From Oscillospiraceae bacterium (lineage in GTDB: Bacteria > Bacillota > Clostridia > Oscillospirales > CAG-272), in NCBI GenBank assembly GCA_015064005.1, contig SVTA01000007.1:1-40048 (forward strand): a stretch of DNA of 40,048 nt, written 5' to 3'. The notes below the pieces were generated by a model. That model worked only from the letters and a program-made list of their open reading frames with translations, had not been told where the DNA came from and did no database searches. Below, piece by piece: positions 14,421 to 23,494 of the stretch (the stretch's first letter is position 1; each line of letters opens with the position of its first letter). Position numbers and translations under genes: made by a program.

Positions 14421-14456
14421 AAATAACGCTCCGCACGTGGGTGCGGAGCGTTATGC
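14421..14456 (-). terminator. Terminator of the polysaccharide operon
   Basis: ATAACGCTCCGCAC (14423-14436) pairs perfectly with 14441-14454 around a GTGG loop. On the minus strand it is followed by TTTTGCTGTTTTT. It lies 14 nt beyond the last gene of the locus. Confidence 0.85.
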
Positions 14457-14468
14457 TTCGAAATATGA

Positions 14469-15629
14469 TCACAGGCCGATCTGTCGGCGCAGCTCTGCCG
14501 CTTCCTCTCGCAGGCGCGGATCCAGATTGCCGCTGATGGCCAGCTCCCTTCTGGCTCTTTTGGCGCGTCCGGGCTTCAACAGATTGCACCATCTCCGCAT
14601 CTGCATCAAAGGCGAGAGCCAAGGATGACGCTGCAGGATGGGGTATTGCATCTTCAACAGGGGATACGGAACAAAAATTCTTGACAGCAAATACCGGACA
14701 TTGCCCCCCTTTTTCTTTTGCTGCAGGGCCACCCGGTTATCCACGGTGCCGTACACGCCGCCGTGGAGCAGATAATTCTGCATGTTTACGGATATGTCGT
14801 CCGCCTCGGCTCCCTCAAACCAAATGCGGCACAGCTTGCGGGCAGCATTGGCAAAGACCAGCAGCCCTCCCTGCTCCAGCAGCGCGTCGCGCTCCTCGAG
14901 GGAAACGTCCTTCAGCTGCTCCAGAAGCCAAAGATCGATAAAGGGGCGCACACCGCAGCCGCCGTTCTCGAAATGCTTGGCCATATGGGCGATATGATAA
15001 AAATAGAAGAAGGCGTCGGAGGTATCGTACCGGAAGCGACATTCGCCGTGCAACACGGTGTGCTCCCACGCGGTACGCAGTATGGAGGCAGCGTCGTTGG
15101 CCCTGTTTTCCTCCACCAGATCAAAATGCAGCTCGATATGCGTGCCGTTGGGACTATAGAGAGAAATATCGTGGGGGGTGCCGCCCTTTTTGGTATATTG
15201 CAGTCTTGCCTCCAGCTGCGCAGCGGCGCGCTTCAGATCCTTTCGATGAATGAGAATATCAATATCGGAGCTGGTGCGCATCCACGCCTCCGGATAATAC
15301 CGGCGCAGCACAGCACCCTTCAGGGGGATAAAGGGGATCTCCGCATCCTCCAGCGCCCGGCAGACTCGCTCCAGCTCGTAGTTCAGCTGCTCAAAGCGGA
15401 AAACCGCCTTCAGCATCCGCTTTTTGAGATCTGGGCTCTCGCCCGCCGCATGGCCGCTTTGCTGTAGTCCCAGCACCAGGATATTTGCCACGTCGTGCCC
15501 CTCGGCCAGTTCCATCAGCGAGGGGATCGCCTCCTCTGAAAGCGACGCCCTCTCCGCCTCATCCAGCGGCCTGCCGCCAACAGCACAGCGCAGCAGCGCG
15601 AAAAACAGCCGCGTATGACCAAAATCCAC
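14469..15629 (-). CDS. PF14907-like nucleotidyltransferase
   Basis: This 386-residue protein resembles the uncharacterised nucleotidyltransferase family PF14907 (NTP_transf_5), often found in surface-glycan gene clusters. The active-site region is visible: PLKGAVLRRYYPE (102-114) then RTSSDIDILI (118-127), where the Asp pair would bind metal. The rest is helical with a basic C-terminus (KPGRAKRARREL). The substrate is unknown. I chose GTG at 15629 because AAGGAGGT lies 6-8 nt before it; an in-frame ATG at 15650 would put that site within the coding region. It is the last of 17 same-strand genes and lies 61 nt after the GlmU-like gene, with a short GGACGGG/CCCGTCC hairpin between. Confidence 0.8.
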   Translation of the reverse strand: MDFGHTRLFFALLRCAVGGRPLDEAERASLSEEAIPSLMELAEGHDVANILVLGLQQSGHAAGESPDLKKRMLKAVFRFEQLNYELERVCRALEDAEIPFIPLKGAVLRRYYPEAWMRTSSDIDILIHRKDLKRAAAQLEARLQYTKKGGTPHDISLYSPNGTHIELHFDLVEENRANDAASILRTAWEHTVLHGECRFRYDTSDAFFYFYHIAHMAKHFENGGCGVRPFIDLWLLEQLKDVSLEERDALLEQGGLLVFANAARKLCRIWFEGAEADDISVNMQNYLLHGGVYGTVDNRVALQQKKKGGNVRYLLSRIFVPYPLLKMQYPILQRHPWLSPLMQMRRWCNLLKPGRAKRARRELAISGNLDPRLREEAAELRRQIGL

Positions 15630-15690
15630 AGCAAGCCACCTCCTTATCATGGATTGGACGGGGTTCCCGTCCGTTGCGTATCTCGGTATT

Positions 15691-16443
15691 TCAGCGAACG
15701 GCCATGCGCTTGGTGAGGATCTGCTCGCAGATCTTCAGATCCTCCGGGGTGTTGATACCGCGGAGATCGTCGCCGTCCTTGGTAAAGTAGGTTTCTACCT
15801 TCAGTCCCTCGGCTGCCATCAGCTCGGGCACCTCGGTCACGTAGTATTCCTTCTGAACGTTGGCGCAGCCAACCCGGGGCAGAATGCGGAACAGCGACTT
15901 GCTGTTGAACACCATCACGCCCGAAAACAGCTCCTTGATCTGTGCCTGCTCCGGGGTGCAGTCCTTGCCCTCCACGATTCGCTGAAAGCGGCCGTCCTCC
16001 CCGCGCAGCACGCGGGCCCACAGCTTGAGGGAATCGTTATGGGCGGTCATCAGCGTGCAATCGGCACCGTTTTCCACGTGCTGACGGCACATGGCCTCCA
16101 TCTCCTCCCGACGGAACAGCGGCATATCGCCAAAGGTAACCAGCACGCTGCCGTCAAAATCGGCAAAGGCCTCGGCGCACTCCATGACAGCGTGGCCGGT
16201 ACCCAGCTGCTGCCTTTGCTCTACGTAGTGATAGCGGTCGCCAAAATGCTCCAGGATCCGTTCTTTTCCGTAGCCTACCACAATGTAGATCTCTTTCTCG
16301 TCAATAAAGGATATGTTCTCCAGCACGTATTCCAGCATCGGCCTTTTCCCGACAGTAAACATTGCCTTGGGCAGGTCTCCGCTGATGCTCTGCAGCCGGC
16401 TTCCCTTGCCCGCGGCAGGCACGATCGCTCTGATGTCCTTCAT
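15691..16443 (-). CDS. GlmU N-domain-like sugar-1-phosphate nucleotidyltransferase
   Basis: This 250-residue protein is a nucleotidyltransferase-A-fold enzyme like the uridylyltransferase half of GlmU. The nucleotide-binding start is VPAAGKGSRLQS...GDLPKAMF, the central EQRQQLGTGHAV matches the GlmU-type Q..L.GTGHA sequence, and VTFGDMPLF supplies the metal-binding Asp. The acetyltransferase half of GlmU is absent, as expected for a dedicated pyrophosphorylase. It most likely makes UDP-GlcNAc or UDP-GalNAc from the 1-phosphate. It begins 18 nt after the NahK-like kinase, which would supply exactly that substrate. GGAGG precedes the ATG. Confidence 0.85.
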   Translation of the reverse strand: MKDIRAIVPAAGKGSRLQSISGDLPKAMFTVGKRPMLEYVLENISFIDEKEIYIVVGYGKERILEHFGDRYHYVEQRQQLGTGHAVMECAEAFADFDGSVLVTFGDMPLFRREEMEAMCRQHVENGADCTLMTAHNDSLKLWARVLRGEDGRFQRIVEGKDCTPEQAQIKELFSGVMVFNSKSLFRILPRVGCANVQKEYYVTEVPELMAAEGLKVETYFTKDGDDLRGINTPEDLKICEQILTKRMAVR

Positions 16444-16461
16444 GTTTGCGTATCCTCCGTT

Positions 16462-17595
16462 TTATAAAGCTTTGCCGGGCAGTCCCAGCCGGTCGTAGAT
16501 CTCCTGCAGGATCCTGCGGATCTCGGGCAGCTTTTTTTCCATATCCTCCAGCAGCTTCAGCTGTGTGCGGGAGCGATCCAGATTCTGGCCCGGGTAGTCG
16601 ATCTGATAATACGTATCACCGTCAATGTGATCCATCAAAAAGCGGATGCCGTCCTCCGACGTAATGACCAGCGAGGCATAGGGCAACAGCGAAAGCTCCT
16701 CCTCGGTCAGAATGTCTCCGCAGGCCTCCAGATATCCGCGGGCATACTGCTCGTACAGCCCCAGATCGCAGGAAACAAGGCTGAGATCCTTCTCGTCGTC
16801 CTTGGCGGTGTTGGTGCCGATGCGCATGCTGTCGCCAAAATCGTACAGCGGCGACGAGGGCATCACCGTATCAAGGTCAATGATGGCCACGGGAAGATGT
16901 GTCTGCTCATCAAAGAGAATGTTATTGAGATTACAGTCATTGTGGCAGATCCTTGTGGGGATCCTACCGCTTTCCAGCGCATCGGTGATCCTGCCAAACA
17001 GATCCGTGTGGGCACGCACAAAGGCGATCTCCGGCGCCACCTCGCCAACGCGTCCCACAGGGTCGCGGGCGATCGAGGCCTCCAGTGCGTTGTAGCGGCT
17101 TCTGGTGTTATGGAAATTCGGGATCACCTCCCGGATCTTTGCGGCATCTACCGTGCTCATCGCCTTGATGAAGCGTCCAAAGGACACACCCGCGTGATAA
17201 AACACCTCGGGGCTGTTGGGAATATCCAGGGAATATACCCGATCAAAGTAGGTCATCACCCGCCAATAGCCGCTGTCATCGCAGAAATACAGCTTGCCGT
17301 CCTTGGTGGGGCGCAGCGTCTGCACCGTGCCGCGGCCGTGCTGCCCCGGCATCTGCAAATGACGGCTCAAATGCTCCGTGGTCAGCAGGAAATTGCTCAT
17401 CAGGGCGTCAATGTCGGGAAAAACGTTGACGTTGATGCGCTGCAGAATATACTTATGGATATTCCCATGGCAAGAAAGCGTATTCACCTGATAGGTGCGG
17501 TTGATGTACCCTTTATTGATGCGTTCGATGCTGACAATATCACCCTGCAGGGTAAACTGCTCCGCGATATGTTGAAGCTCCTTGATCGTATACAT
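16462..17595 (-). CDS. N-acetylhexosamine 1-kinase (NahK)-like
   Basis: This 377-residue protein has the aminoglycoside-phosphotransferase fold and the specific features of NahK, the anomeric kinase that makes GlcNAc/GalNAc 1-phosphate: RINKGYINRTYQV (25-37), PNFHNT (159-164), the catalytic HNDCNLNNILFDE (218-230) and the metal-binding IDLDTVMPSSPLYDFGDS (239-256). Length fits the family. In bifidobacteria NahK salvages sugar released from host glycans. Here it lies between two nucleotidyltransferases in a polysaccharide locus, so salvage into nucleotide sugars is likely. The start ATG has GGAGA upstream. Substrate preference cannot be told from the sequence. Confidence 0.82.
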   Translation of the reverse strand: MYTIKELQHIAEQFTLQGDIVSIERINKGYINRTYQVNTLSCHGNIHKYILQRINVNVFPDIDALMSNFLLTTEHLSRHLQMPGQHGRGTVQTLRPTKDGKLYFCDDSGYWRVMTYFDRVYSLDIPNSPEVFYHAGVSFGRFIKAMSTVDAAKIREVIPNFHNTRSRYNALEASIARDPVGRVGEVAPEIAFVRAHTDLFGRITDALESGRIPTRICHNDCNLNNILFDEQTHLPVAIIDLDTVMPSSPLYDFGDSMRIGTNTAKDDEKDLSLVSCDLGLYEQYARGYLEACGDILTEEELSLLPYASLVITSEDGIRFLMDHIDGDTYYQIDYPGQNLDRSRTQLKLLEDMEKKLPEIRRILQEIYDRLGLPGKAL

Positions 17596-17671
17596 ACTGT
17601 CTCCATTTTGACACAGAGCGCGGTGACACGCTCCTGAATTTTACATGCGCCGGGGGGTGGCAGAAGAAGTC

Positions 17672-18409
17672 TCACTTGGTGATGCCGTGATACTCCGCCT
17701 TGACGCGCTCATAGCTCTCCAGATTGCCGATATCGTAGCGGCTTCCGGGCATTTCCATGGCGTGCACCGGCGTCTTGGTGCAAAGCCATGCGGCATAGCT
17801 GCCGGGGGCATCCGTGGCGCAGCCGCCCTCAATGCCCACCTTCACCAGCCTTGCATCCTCGCGGGTGTAGTAATAAAAGGGCGGGCAGCACCAATGCGTG
17901 GCGGGCGTTGCGGATTTCTCGGTCATGGAAAGGACTCTGTCATGCTCGTCGATCTCCACCACGCCGCATTTCAGCAGCTTTTTGTGCTCGGGCTCATAGT
18001 AGCGCATAATGCAGGAGGTGTTCTTTTCCTTGGCGTAGGCAATGAATCCGGTCAGGCTGAAATCCAGCACGTTGTCGCCGGCAATGACCAGCATATCGTC
18101 GTCAAGCCCAAGGCGCTCGATGGCAAACTGAATATCCTTCACCGCGCCAAGCCTTGTTTCGTTGGAGTCGGTGCCGTCGTCCACCACCGTGATTCTCTGC
18201 TGCTTCGTTTTTGCCCATTTGTCAAAATGATGGGCAAATTTGTGATTGGAGATCACCACGTACTCATCAATTTCGCCGGCGGCGTCGATATCGTCCACCA
18301 GCCAATCCAGAATGGTCTTGTCACCCACCGTGAGCAGGGGCTTGGGAAAATTCTCCGTCAGGGGGTAAAGCCGGGTGGCATAGCCCGCCGCAAGGATCAA
18401 ACACTTCAT
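17672..18409 (-). CDS. Sugar-1-phosphate nucleotidyltransferase
   Basis: This 245-residue protein has the nucleotidyltransferase-A fold. The N-terminus LAAGYATRLYPLTENFPKPL carries the nucleotide-binding glycine loop, Arg and the conserved Lys, and VIAGDNVLDF the metal-binding Asp. It is a single-domain enzyme of RmlA/GlmU-N type. It starts 4 nt after the GHMP kinase gene, so the two are almost certainly partners: the kinase makes a sugar 1-phosphate and this enzyme activates it. Given the kinase's resemblance to galacturonokinase, UDP-galacturonate is one candidate product; that is inference. Confidence 0.85.
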   Translation of the reverse strand: MKCLILAAGYATRLYPLTENFPKPLLTVGDKTILDWLVDDIDAAGEIDEYVVISNHKFAHHFDKWAKTKQQRITVVDDGTDSNETRLGAVKDIQFAIERLGLDDDMLVIAGDNVLDFSLTGFIAYAKEKNTSCIMRYYEPEHKKLLKCGVVEIDEHDRVLSMTEKSATPATHWCCPPFYYYTREDARLVKVGIEGGCATDAPGSYAAWLCTKTPVHAMEMPGSRYDIGNLESYERVKAEYHGITK

Positions 18410-18413
18410 ATTA

Positions 18414-19604
18414 TTATACTACCTCGTTTCGTTCAAGGTGAACACCGTCGGCGCTCTCGCAAATGTGCATGGAGTATTTACCCTCCAGATGCGGGAAGGC
18501 CTTCAGATATTCCCGAGTAACCGTTTCACGGATCGATTCCTCAAAGGCGGGATCGATCAGAGCCATGCAGCAGCCCTTAAAGCCCGCGCCGGAAAAACGG
18601 CCGCCGTAAATGCCGTCGGTGGTCTTCATGATCTCGTAGAGCGTTTTCAGCTCCGGGGAGCCGGTTTCCCAGTTGTAAATAGAGGAAGCACCGCTTTCAA
18701 AGGACAGCCTGCCAAAGGTGTCAAGATCGCCCCTCCGCCAGGCCTCAGCACCCTGCTGCACCCGCTGATATTCCGTGTACCAATGCTCCGCACGGCGGCG
18801 CCAGGTTTCGGGTAAGCGATCCTTGTACTGTAAGTAAGCCTCATAGGGCACGTCGCGCAGGTTGGTCTCCTCAAATTTGCCGTAAGGGAGTCCGGCGTAG
18901 GCCTTCAGCGCATACGCGGCGCTGCGACACTCATCCACCCTCATATTGAAGGCAGAGCCGGCAAGGCTGCGCTCCAGACCGCTGAAAAACACCGCGATCT
19001 TATAGGGCTTCATATGGGGTGCCTGAGGGATCAGCTCGTAGCTGTCGTCCCGCAGATCCATATACAGCAGATGATTCTTCCTGCAGTAGACCTCGCAGGA
19101 TTGATCCAGCTTGCCGCAGGCCACGCCCACGTATTTGTTCTCCGCCTCCTTGGAGATCTCGATCAGCTCCGTAGGCGAGAGCTGAATACCGTTCATGTTG
19201 GCCAGCGCCGACAGGAAGGTGATGATCACCGCCGCAGAGGAGGACAATCCTCCGATGGGCAGCTCTCCGTGCAGCACGGCACAAAGGCCGCGGCGGAGGG
19301 GATAACGCTTATGCAGCGCAATGGTGGCACCGCGCAGATGATCTGCCCAGTCATTTTCTCTTGCCTTGGGTGTGGCCTCCACGTACCACTGCGCCCGCTT
19401 TTCAAACTGCATGGACTGAATTTCAATCACGCCGTTTTCCTTGGGGCCGTAGGCAATGTGAATGCCCTTGTTGATGGCAAAGCCCGTGATCTTACCCAGC
19501 TGATGATCGCTGTGCGCACCGATGGGGCACACGCGATAGGGGGTAAACGCGGTATACTTTGGAGGCTTCTTGTAAATACGCTCAAAGGCTTCTACTGCAT
19601 TCAT
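18414..19604 (-). CDS. GHMP sugar kinase, galacturonokinase/galactokinase-like
   Basis: This 396-residue GHMP kinase has the ATP-binding loop PIGGLSSSAA (116-125). The substrate region reads YRVCPIGAHSDHQLGK (23-38) where canonical galactokinase has a GEHTDYN-type sequence, CGKLDQS (163-169) holds the catalytic Asp, and GRFSGAGFKGCCMALID lies near the C-terminus. From memory these variants resemble plant galacturonokinase more than GalK. The product would be a sugar 1-phosphate. The next gene, 4 nt downstream, is a nucleotidyltransferase; upstream are the two enzymes for de novo UDP-uronate synthesis. A salvage route to the same nucleotide sugar is therefore plausible. AAAGGAT precedes the ATG. 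Confidence 0.82.
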   Translation of the reverse strand: MNAVEAFERIYKKPPKYTAFTPYRVCPIGAHSDHQLGKITGFAINKGIHIAYGPKENGVIEIQSMQFEKRAQWYVEATPKARENDWADHLRGATIALHKRYPLRRGLCAVLHGELPIGGLSSSAAVIITFLSALANMNGIQLSPTELIEISKEAENKYVGVACGKLDQSCEVYCRKNHLLYMDLRDDSYELIPQAPHMKPYKIAVFFSGLERSLAGSAFNMRVDECRSAAYALKAYAGLPYGKFEETNLRDVPYEAYLQYKDRLPETWRRRAEHWYTEYQRVQQGAEAWRRGDLDTFGRLSFESGASSIYNWETGSPELKTLYEIMKTTDGIYGGRFSGAGFKGCCMALIDPAFEESIRETVTREYLKAFPHLEGKYSMHICESADGVHLERNEVV

Positions 19605-19616
19605 GCTTATCCTTTC

Positions 19617-20801
19617 TTAATCTCGGAAATACAGATCTCTGGTATAGACCTTGTCCAACACATCCGCAATTTCCTCGTTGTAACGATTGGCGATGATCAC
19701 GTCACTCATTTGCTTAAATTCTGCCAGATCCCGGATCACACGGCTGTTGAAAAAGCGATCCTCCTTCATGGTAGGCTCATATACCACCACCTCAATGCCC
19801 TTGGCCTTGATGCGCTTCATCACGCCCTGAATGGAGGACTGCCGGAAATTATCCGACCCGGCCTTCATCGTCAGGCGATACACGCCCACGATCTTCGGCT
19901 TCTTGGCAATGATCTGATCGGCAATGAAATCCTTACGGGTGCTGTTGGCGGCAACAATGGCAGAAATGATATTCTGCGGCACGTCGTTGTAGTTGGCCAG
20001 CAGCTGCTTGGTGTCCTTCGGCAGGCAGTAACCGCCGTATCCGAAGGAGGGGTTGTTGTAGTGAGAGCCGATACGGGGATCAAGACCCACGCCTTCAATG
20101 ATAGACTTGGTGTCCAAGCCTCTGACGGCCGCATAGGTATCCAGCTCGTTGAAGAAGGATACCCGCAGGGCGAGATACGTGTTGGCGAAAAGCTTTACCG
20201 CCTCCGCCTCGGTAGGATTCATATAACGAACCTCAATATCCTCCTTGATGGCGCCCTGCTGCAGCAGTGCGGCAAAGGTCTCGGCAGCCTTGTGGAGCCG
20301 GGCATTCTTCACCGGCACGCCCACGATGATACGGCTGGGGTAAAGATTGTCGTAAAGTGCCCTACCCTCCCGCAAAAACTCGGGGCTGAACAGGATGTTA
20401 TCACAGCAGAAGTCCGCTCTGGTCTTTTCCGTAAAGCCGACGGGCACTGTGGATTTGATGATCATGACGGCGTCCGGGTTGGCCTCGATGACCTGTTCGA
20501 TCACCGTCTCCACGGAGGAGGTGTCAAAATAATTCTTGCTTGGGTCATAATTGGTGGGAGTGGAAATGATCACCAGCTCCGCGTCCCGGTAGGCCTCGGC
20601 ACCGTTGGTGGTAGCCACAAGATTCAGCTCCTTGGTGGCCAAATACTCCTCGATCTCCCGATCAACGATGGGGGATCTTTTGCTATTGATCATCTCCACC
20701 TTTTCGGGAATGATGTCAACGGCGGTAACTTCATTGTGTTGGGCAAGTAGAATTGCCATAGAAAGACCGACGTAACCGGTCCCTGCGACTGCAATTTTCA
20801 T
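19617..20801 (-). CDS. ugd: UDP-glucose 6-dehydrogenase
   Basis: This 394-residue enzyme oxidises UDP-glucose to UDP-glucuronate with two NAD+. The NAD-binding GTGYVGLS is at 7-14, STPTN at 80-84, the [11 protein letters not shown] segment at 116-126, the central [20 protein letters not shown] at 196-215 and the catalytic Cys259 in [14 protein letters not shown]. The C-terminal domain is complete. Length fits the short bacterial form. It follows the 4-epimerase gene by 89 nt and precedes the GHMP kinase by 12 nt. Together with the epimerase it should give UDP-galacturonate for the polysaccharide. The ribosome binding site (AAGAGAG) is modest. Confidence 0.95.
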   Translation of the reverse strand: MKIAVAGTGYVGLSMAILLAQHNEVTAVDIIPEKVEMINSKRSPIVDREIEEYLATKELNLVATTNGAEAYRDAELVIISTPTNYDPSKNYFDTSSVETVIEQVIEANPDAVMIIKSTVPVGFTEKTRADFCCDNILFSPEFLREGRALYDNLYPSRIIVGVPVKNARLHKAAETFAALLQQGAIKEDIEVRYMNPTEAEAVKLFANTYLALRVSFFNELDTYAAVRGLDTKSIIEGVGLDPRIGSHYNNPSFGYGGYCLPKDTKQLLANYNDVPQNIISAIVAANSTRKDFIADQIIAKKPKIVGVYRLTMKAGSDNFRQSSIQGVMKRIKAKGIEVVVYEPTMKEDRFFNSRVIRDLAEFKQMSDVIIANRYNEEIADVLDKVYTRDLYFRD

Positions 20802-20890
20802 ATGTTCATCATGCTCTCTTTCTTTTTTGATTATGATGCGTTCCTGCAGTCCCTACGAGTGCTTCTCCATGGCAACTGATTTCGGCATTG

Positions 20891-21973
20891 TTATACGTTA
20901 TAAAATTTCTTATACCACTCTGCAAATTTGCGCAGGCCCTCCCGCAGAGGGGTGGAGGGCTTGAAGCCGAGATCCCGCTCCAGCGCGGTGGTGTCGGCAA
21001 AGGTCACGGGCACGTCACCCGGCTGCATGGGCACCAGCTTCTTGTGTGCCTCAAAGTCATAGTCGGCGGGCAGCACCTCTGCGCGAAGCAGCTCCTCCTG
21101 CAGGATGGTCACAAAATCCAGCAGATTCTCGGGGCTGTTGTTGCCGATGTTGTAGACGCGATAGGGCGGCAGCGGCAGGCCGTCCTCGCCGTTTTGCTTG
21201 TCGGGGGCGCATTGCATCACGCGCTTCACGCCCTCCACGATATCATCCACGTAGGTGAAATCGCGCTTGCAGTTGCCGTAGTTGAAGATCTCAATGGTCT
21301 GACCCTTCAGCAGCTTGTTGGTGAAGCCGAAATAAGCCATATCGGGGCGCCCCGCCGGGCCGTAAACGGTGAAAAACCGCAGGCCCGTGGAGGGAATATT
21401 GTAAAGCTTGGAGTAGGCGTGTGCCATCAGCTCGTTGCTCTTTTTTGTGGCCGCATAGAGCGACACGGGGTTGTCCACCTTGTCGTCGGTGGAATAGGGG
21501 ATCTTCTTGTTGCTGCCGTACACCGACGAGGAGGAGGCGTAAACCAGATGCTCCACGGGGTGATCGGTGGCCATGGTGGCGCGGCAGGCCTCCAGAATAT
21601 TGTAAAAGCCGATGATGTTGGACTCAATGTACACGTCCGGATTGGTGATGGAATACCGCACGCCCGCCTGGGCCGCCAGGTTCACCACCACGGAAAAATG
21701 ATAGCCGGAGAACAGCTCGTCAATGAGCCCCCGGTCGGCAATGTTGCCCCGCACAAAGGTCCAGCCACAGTCCGGGTGCGCGGCCGCCAGCTTGTCGATC
21801 TCCGCCAGACGGTACTCCTTGATGGATACGTCGTAGTAGTCGTTGACGTTGTCAAGACCCACAATCTGTACCCCCGGCACCGTCCGCAAAAGCTCCATCA
21901 CCAGATTCGAGCCAATAAACCCCGCCGCACCGGTGATGAGGAGGGGGGAGGGGGATAATTTCACATTCGACAT
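20891..21973 (-). CDS. UDP-glucuronate 4-epimerase-like SDR protein
   Basis: This 360-residue extended short-chain dehydrogenase has the NAD-binding GAAGFIG (15-21), AAQAGVRYS (100-108), the catalytic Ser-Tyr-Lys set with YAATK (173-177) and RFFTVYGPAGRPDMA. The AGVRYS and GRPDMA features are typical of UDP-glucuronate/UDP-galacturonate 4-epimerases. It acts directly with the neighbouring UDP-glucose dehydrogenase. I chose ATG at 21973 over ATG at 21979 because GAAGGA lies 8-9 nt before the former and too close to the latter. It starts 27 nt after the flippase gene and marks a return to GC-rich sequence. Confidence 0.88.
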   Translation of the reverse strand: MSNVKLSPSPLLITGAAGFIGSNLVMELLRTVPGVQIVGLDNVNDYYDVSIKEYRLAEIDKLAAAHPDCGWTFVRGNIADRGLIDELFSGYHFSVVVNLAAQAGVRYSITNPDVYIESNIIGFYNILEACRATMATDHPVEHLVYASSSSVYGSNKKIPYSTDDKVDNPVSLYAATKKSNELMAHAYSKLYNIPSTGLRFFTVYGPAGRPDMAYFGFTNKLLKGQTIEIFNYGNCKRDFTYVDDIVEGVKRVMQCAPDKQNGEDGLPLPPYRVYNIGNNSPENLLDFVTILQEELLRAEVLPADYDFEAHKKLVPMQPGDVPVTFADTTALERDLGFKPSTPLREGLRKFAEWYKKFYNV

Positions 21974-22000
21974 AAACATTTTCCTTCTTTAAAATACGTA

Positions 22001-23494
22001 TTAACGGCGCAACAACTTTTTAAATGTTGTTCTTGCCACATCTTTGTAGGCAATTAAATTAACTAGAATACTTACCAAAATGCATGTAAGGGCAACAACT
22101 ACAGCCACGCCCGCCCATTCTATATAGTTGGTGGGGTAAACATTGATCCACGCAGTAGCCGCTACCATCAATGCAAGGCTTACACCATCCACCGCAAGAT
22201 GCTTTACAAAGTGGCGAATAGGACGCTTTAGGATATTTTTCTTATTATAAATTACCAAATATATCATGCGATAGCTCATTGCCAAAATAGTACTTACCGC
22301 AACGCCTTCCATGCCCCATATCAATACCAAAATGCATGCCGTTACAATATTGATGGCGGCTTCGATAATGGAACTCATTTGAGTCTGCTTATACTGACCG
22401 GTTACAGAAATCATCATTTCATAAGGAATTCTCAAGCAATATGTTGCTTGTCCCAAAACCATAAGTGCGGCAAATACTGGTTGTATATATTCGGCATCTG
22501 TAAAATTAACCGTATATATTCTGACAAAGGGAATGATTAGAATTGCAGTTATGCCAAATAAAAGTGTCACTAATGTATGAAAAGAAAACTCAACCATACT
22601 AAAACTTTGATTCAAGGTTTCGGATTCGTTTTTCGCATACATATTGCCCAGCATTGCAGTAACGCCAGTGTTTAACGTGATGATGATTTGTCGGATACCG
22701 TGAGCTACCAAATAGTACACACTATAAATGGAAATAGACTCCAAGGTGGAGAAAACTGTTAGTACAACAGTGGCAACATTGCTTTGAACAACAGAAGCAA
22801 TATGCTGCGCCAATCCATTCCATTTTTGTTTCAACGGCTCTTCCGTTAACGGCAATTTTAAATTCAAATGGTACCGCTTATCAATGTAAATTTTGACCAG
22901 CAAAGGCTGGAAGAAAAAGGCTACGACCGATCCCAGCTTTACTAAATGAACCGATGCTCCGAGTTTAATCAACAAAATAGTCAATCCGGCGTTGAAGATT
23001 AAAGCAATAGAATGTGCCCCCAGTTGAATGTAGGATAACTGGTCGGCATTCAGCAAAAGGCGGTACGTTAAAAATAGATAGTATTGCACAAGATAACTAA
23101 ACGCCAAAATCAATACAAGCGATGCCGTGTATAGAGGCGAAAACTCATTTTTGACGATAATGGGATAGAAAACCATCAAGCCAATTACATAAATGCCTAA
23201 TATCCGAACTATCTTGTTGAAAAAGCGATTAGAGGAAATTACGACCTTGCTGATATCCTCATCATTCCGATCTGCAAGGGGCTTATATAAAGCGGATTGC
23301 ACAACGGCACCGACACCACATTCGCATAATGTGATAATGGTGAGAAATTGCGTAATGGAGTTGATTAATCCATTTGTGGCAGAACCAAAATACGGGATGA
23401 TAAATTGGGGCAACACAAATCCACACACAATAGTTATGAGTTGATATCCTATAGCCGTGCCCACATTCAAAAAAAGTTTCTTTTTTCTATTCAT
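22001..23494 (-). CDS. Wzx-like polysaccharide flippase
   Basis: This 497-residue protein consists almost wholly of membrane helices (about 12-14) and belongs to the MATE/polysaccharide-transporter group that flips undecaprenyl-linked repeat units across the membrane. The N-terminus (FLNVGTAIGYQLITIVCGFVLPQFIIPYFG) and the alternating helix pairs with short charged loops are typical. It overlaps the preceding ATP-grasp gene by four bases. It is AT-rich compared with the epimerase gene that follows. Together with the Wzy-like polymerase it indicates a Wzx/Wzy-dependent capsule or wall polysaccharide. Confidence 0.87.
   Translation of the reverse strand: MNRKKKLFLNVGTAIGYQLITIVCGFVLPQFIIPYFGSATNGLINSITQFLTIITLCECGVGAVVQSALYKPLADRNDEDISKVVISSNRFFNKIVRILGIYVIGLMVFYPIIVKNEFSPLYTASLVLILAFSYLVQYYLFLTYRLLLNADQLSYIQLGAHSIALIFNAGLTILLIKLGASVHLVKLGSVVAFFFQPLLVKIYIDKRYHLNLKLPLTEEPLKQKWNGLAQHIASVVQSNVATVVLTVFSTLESISIYSVYYLVAHGIRQIIITLNTGVTAMLGNMYAKNESETLNQSFSMVEFSFHTLVTLLFGITAILIIPFVRIYTVNFTDAEYIQPVFAALMVLGQATYCLRIPYEMMISVTGQYKQTQMSSIIEAAINIVTACILVLIWGMEGVAVSTILAMSYRMIYLVIYNKKNILKRPIRHFVKHLAVDGVSLALMVAATAWINVYPTNYIEWAGVAVVVALTCILVSILVNLIAYKDVARTTFKKLLRR

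Noticed and set aside
15656-15672. GGACGGG/CCCGTCC hairpin as an internal terminator of the glycan operon
   Set aside because: The stem is only 7 bp and no U-tract follows on the minus strand; the next gene has a strong ribosome binding site and no promoter of its own, so read-through is more likely.
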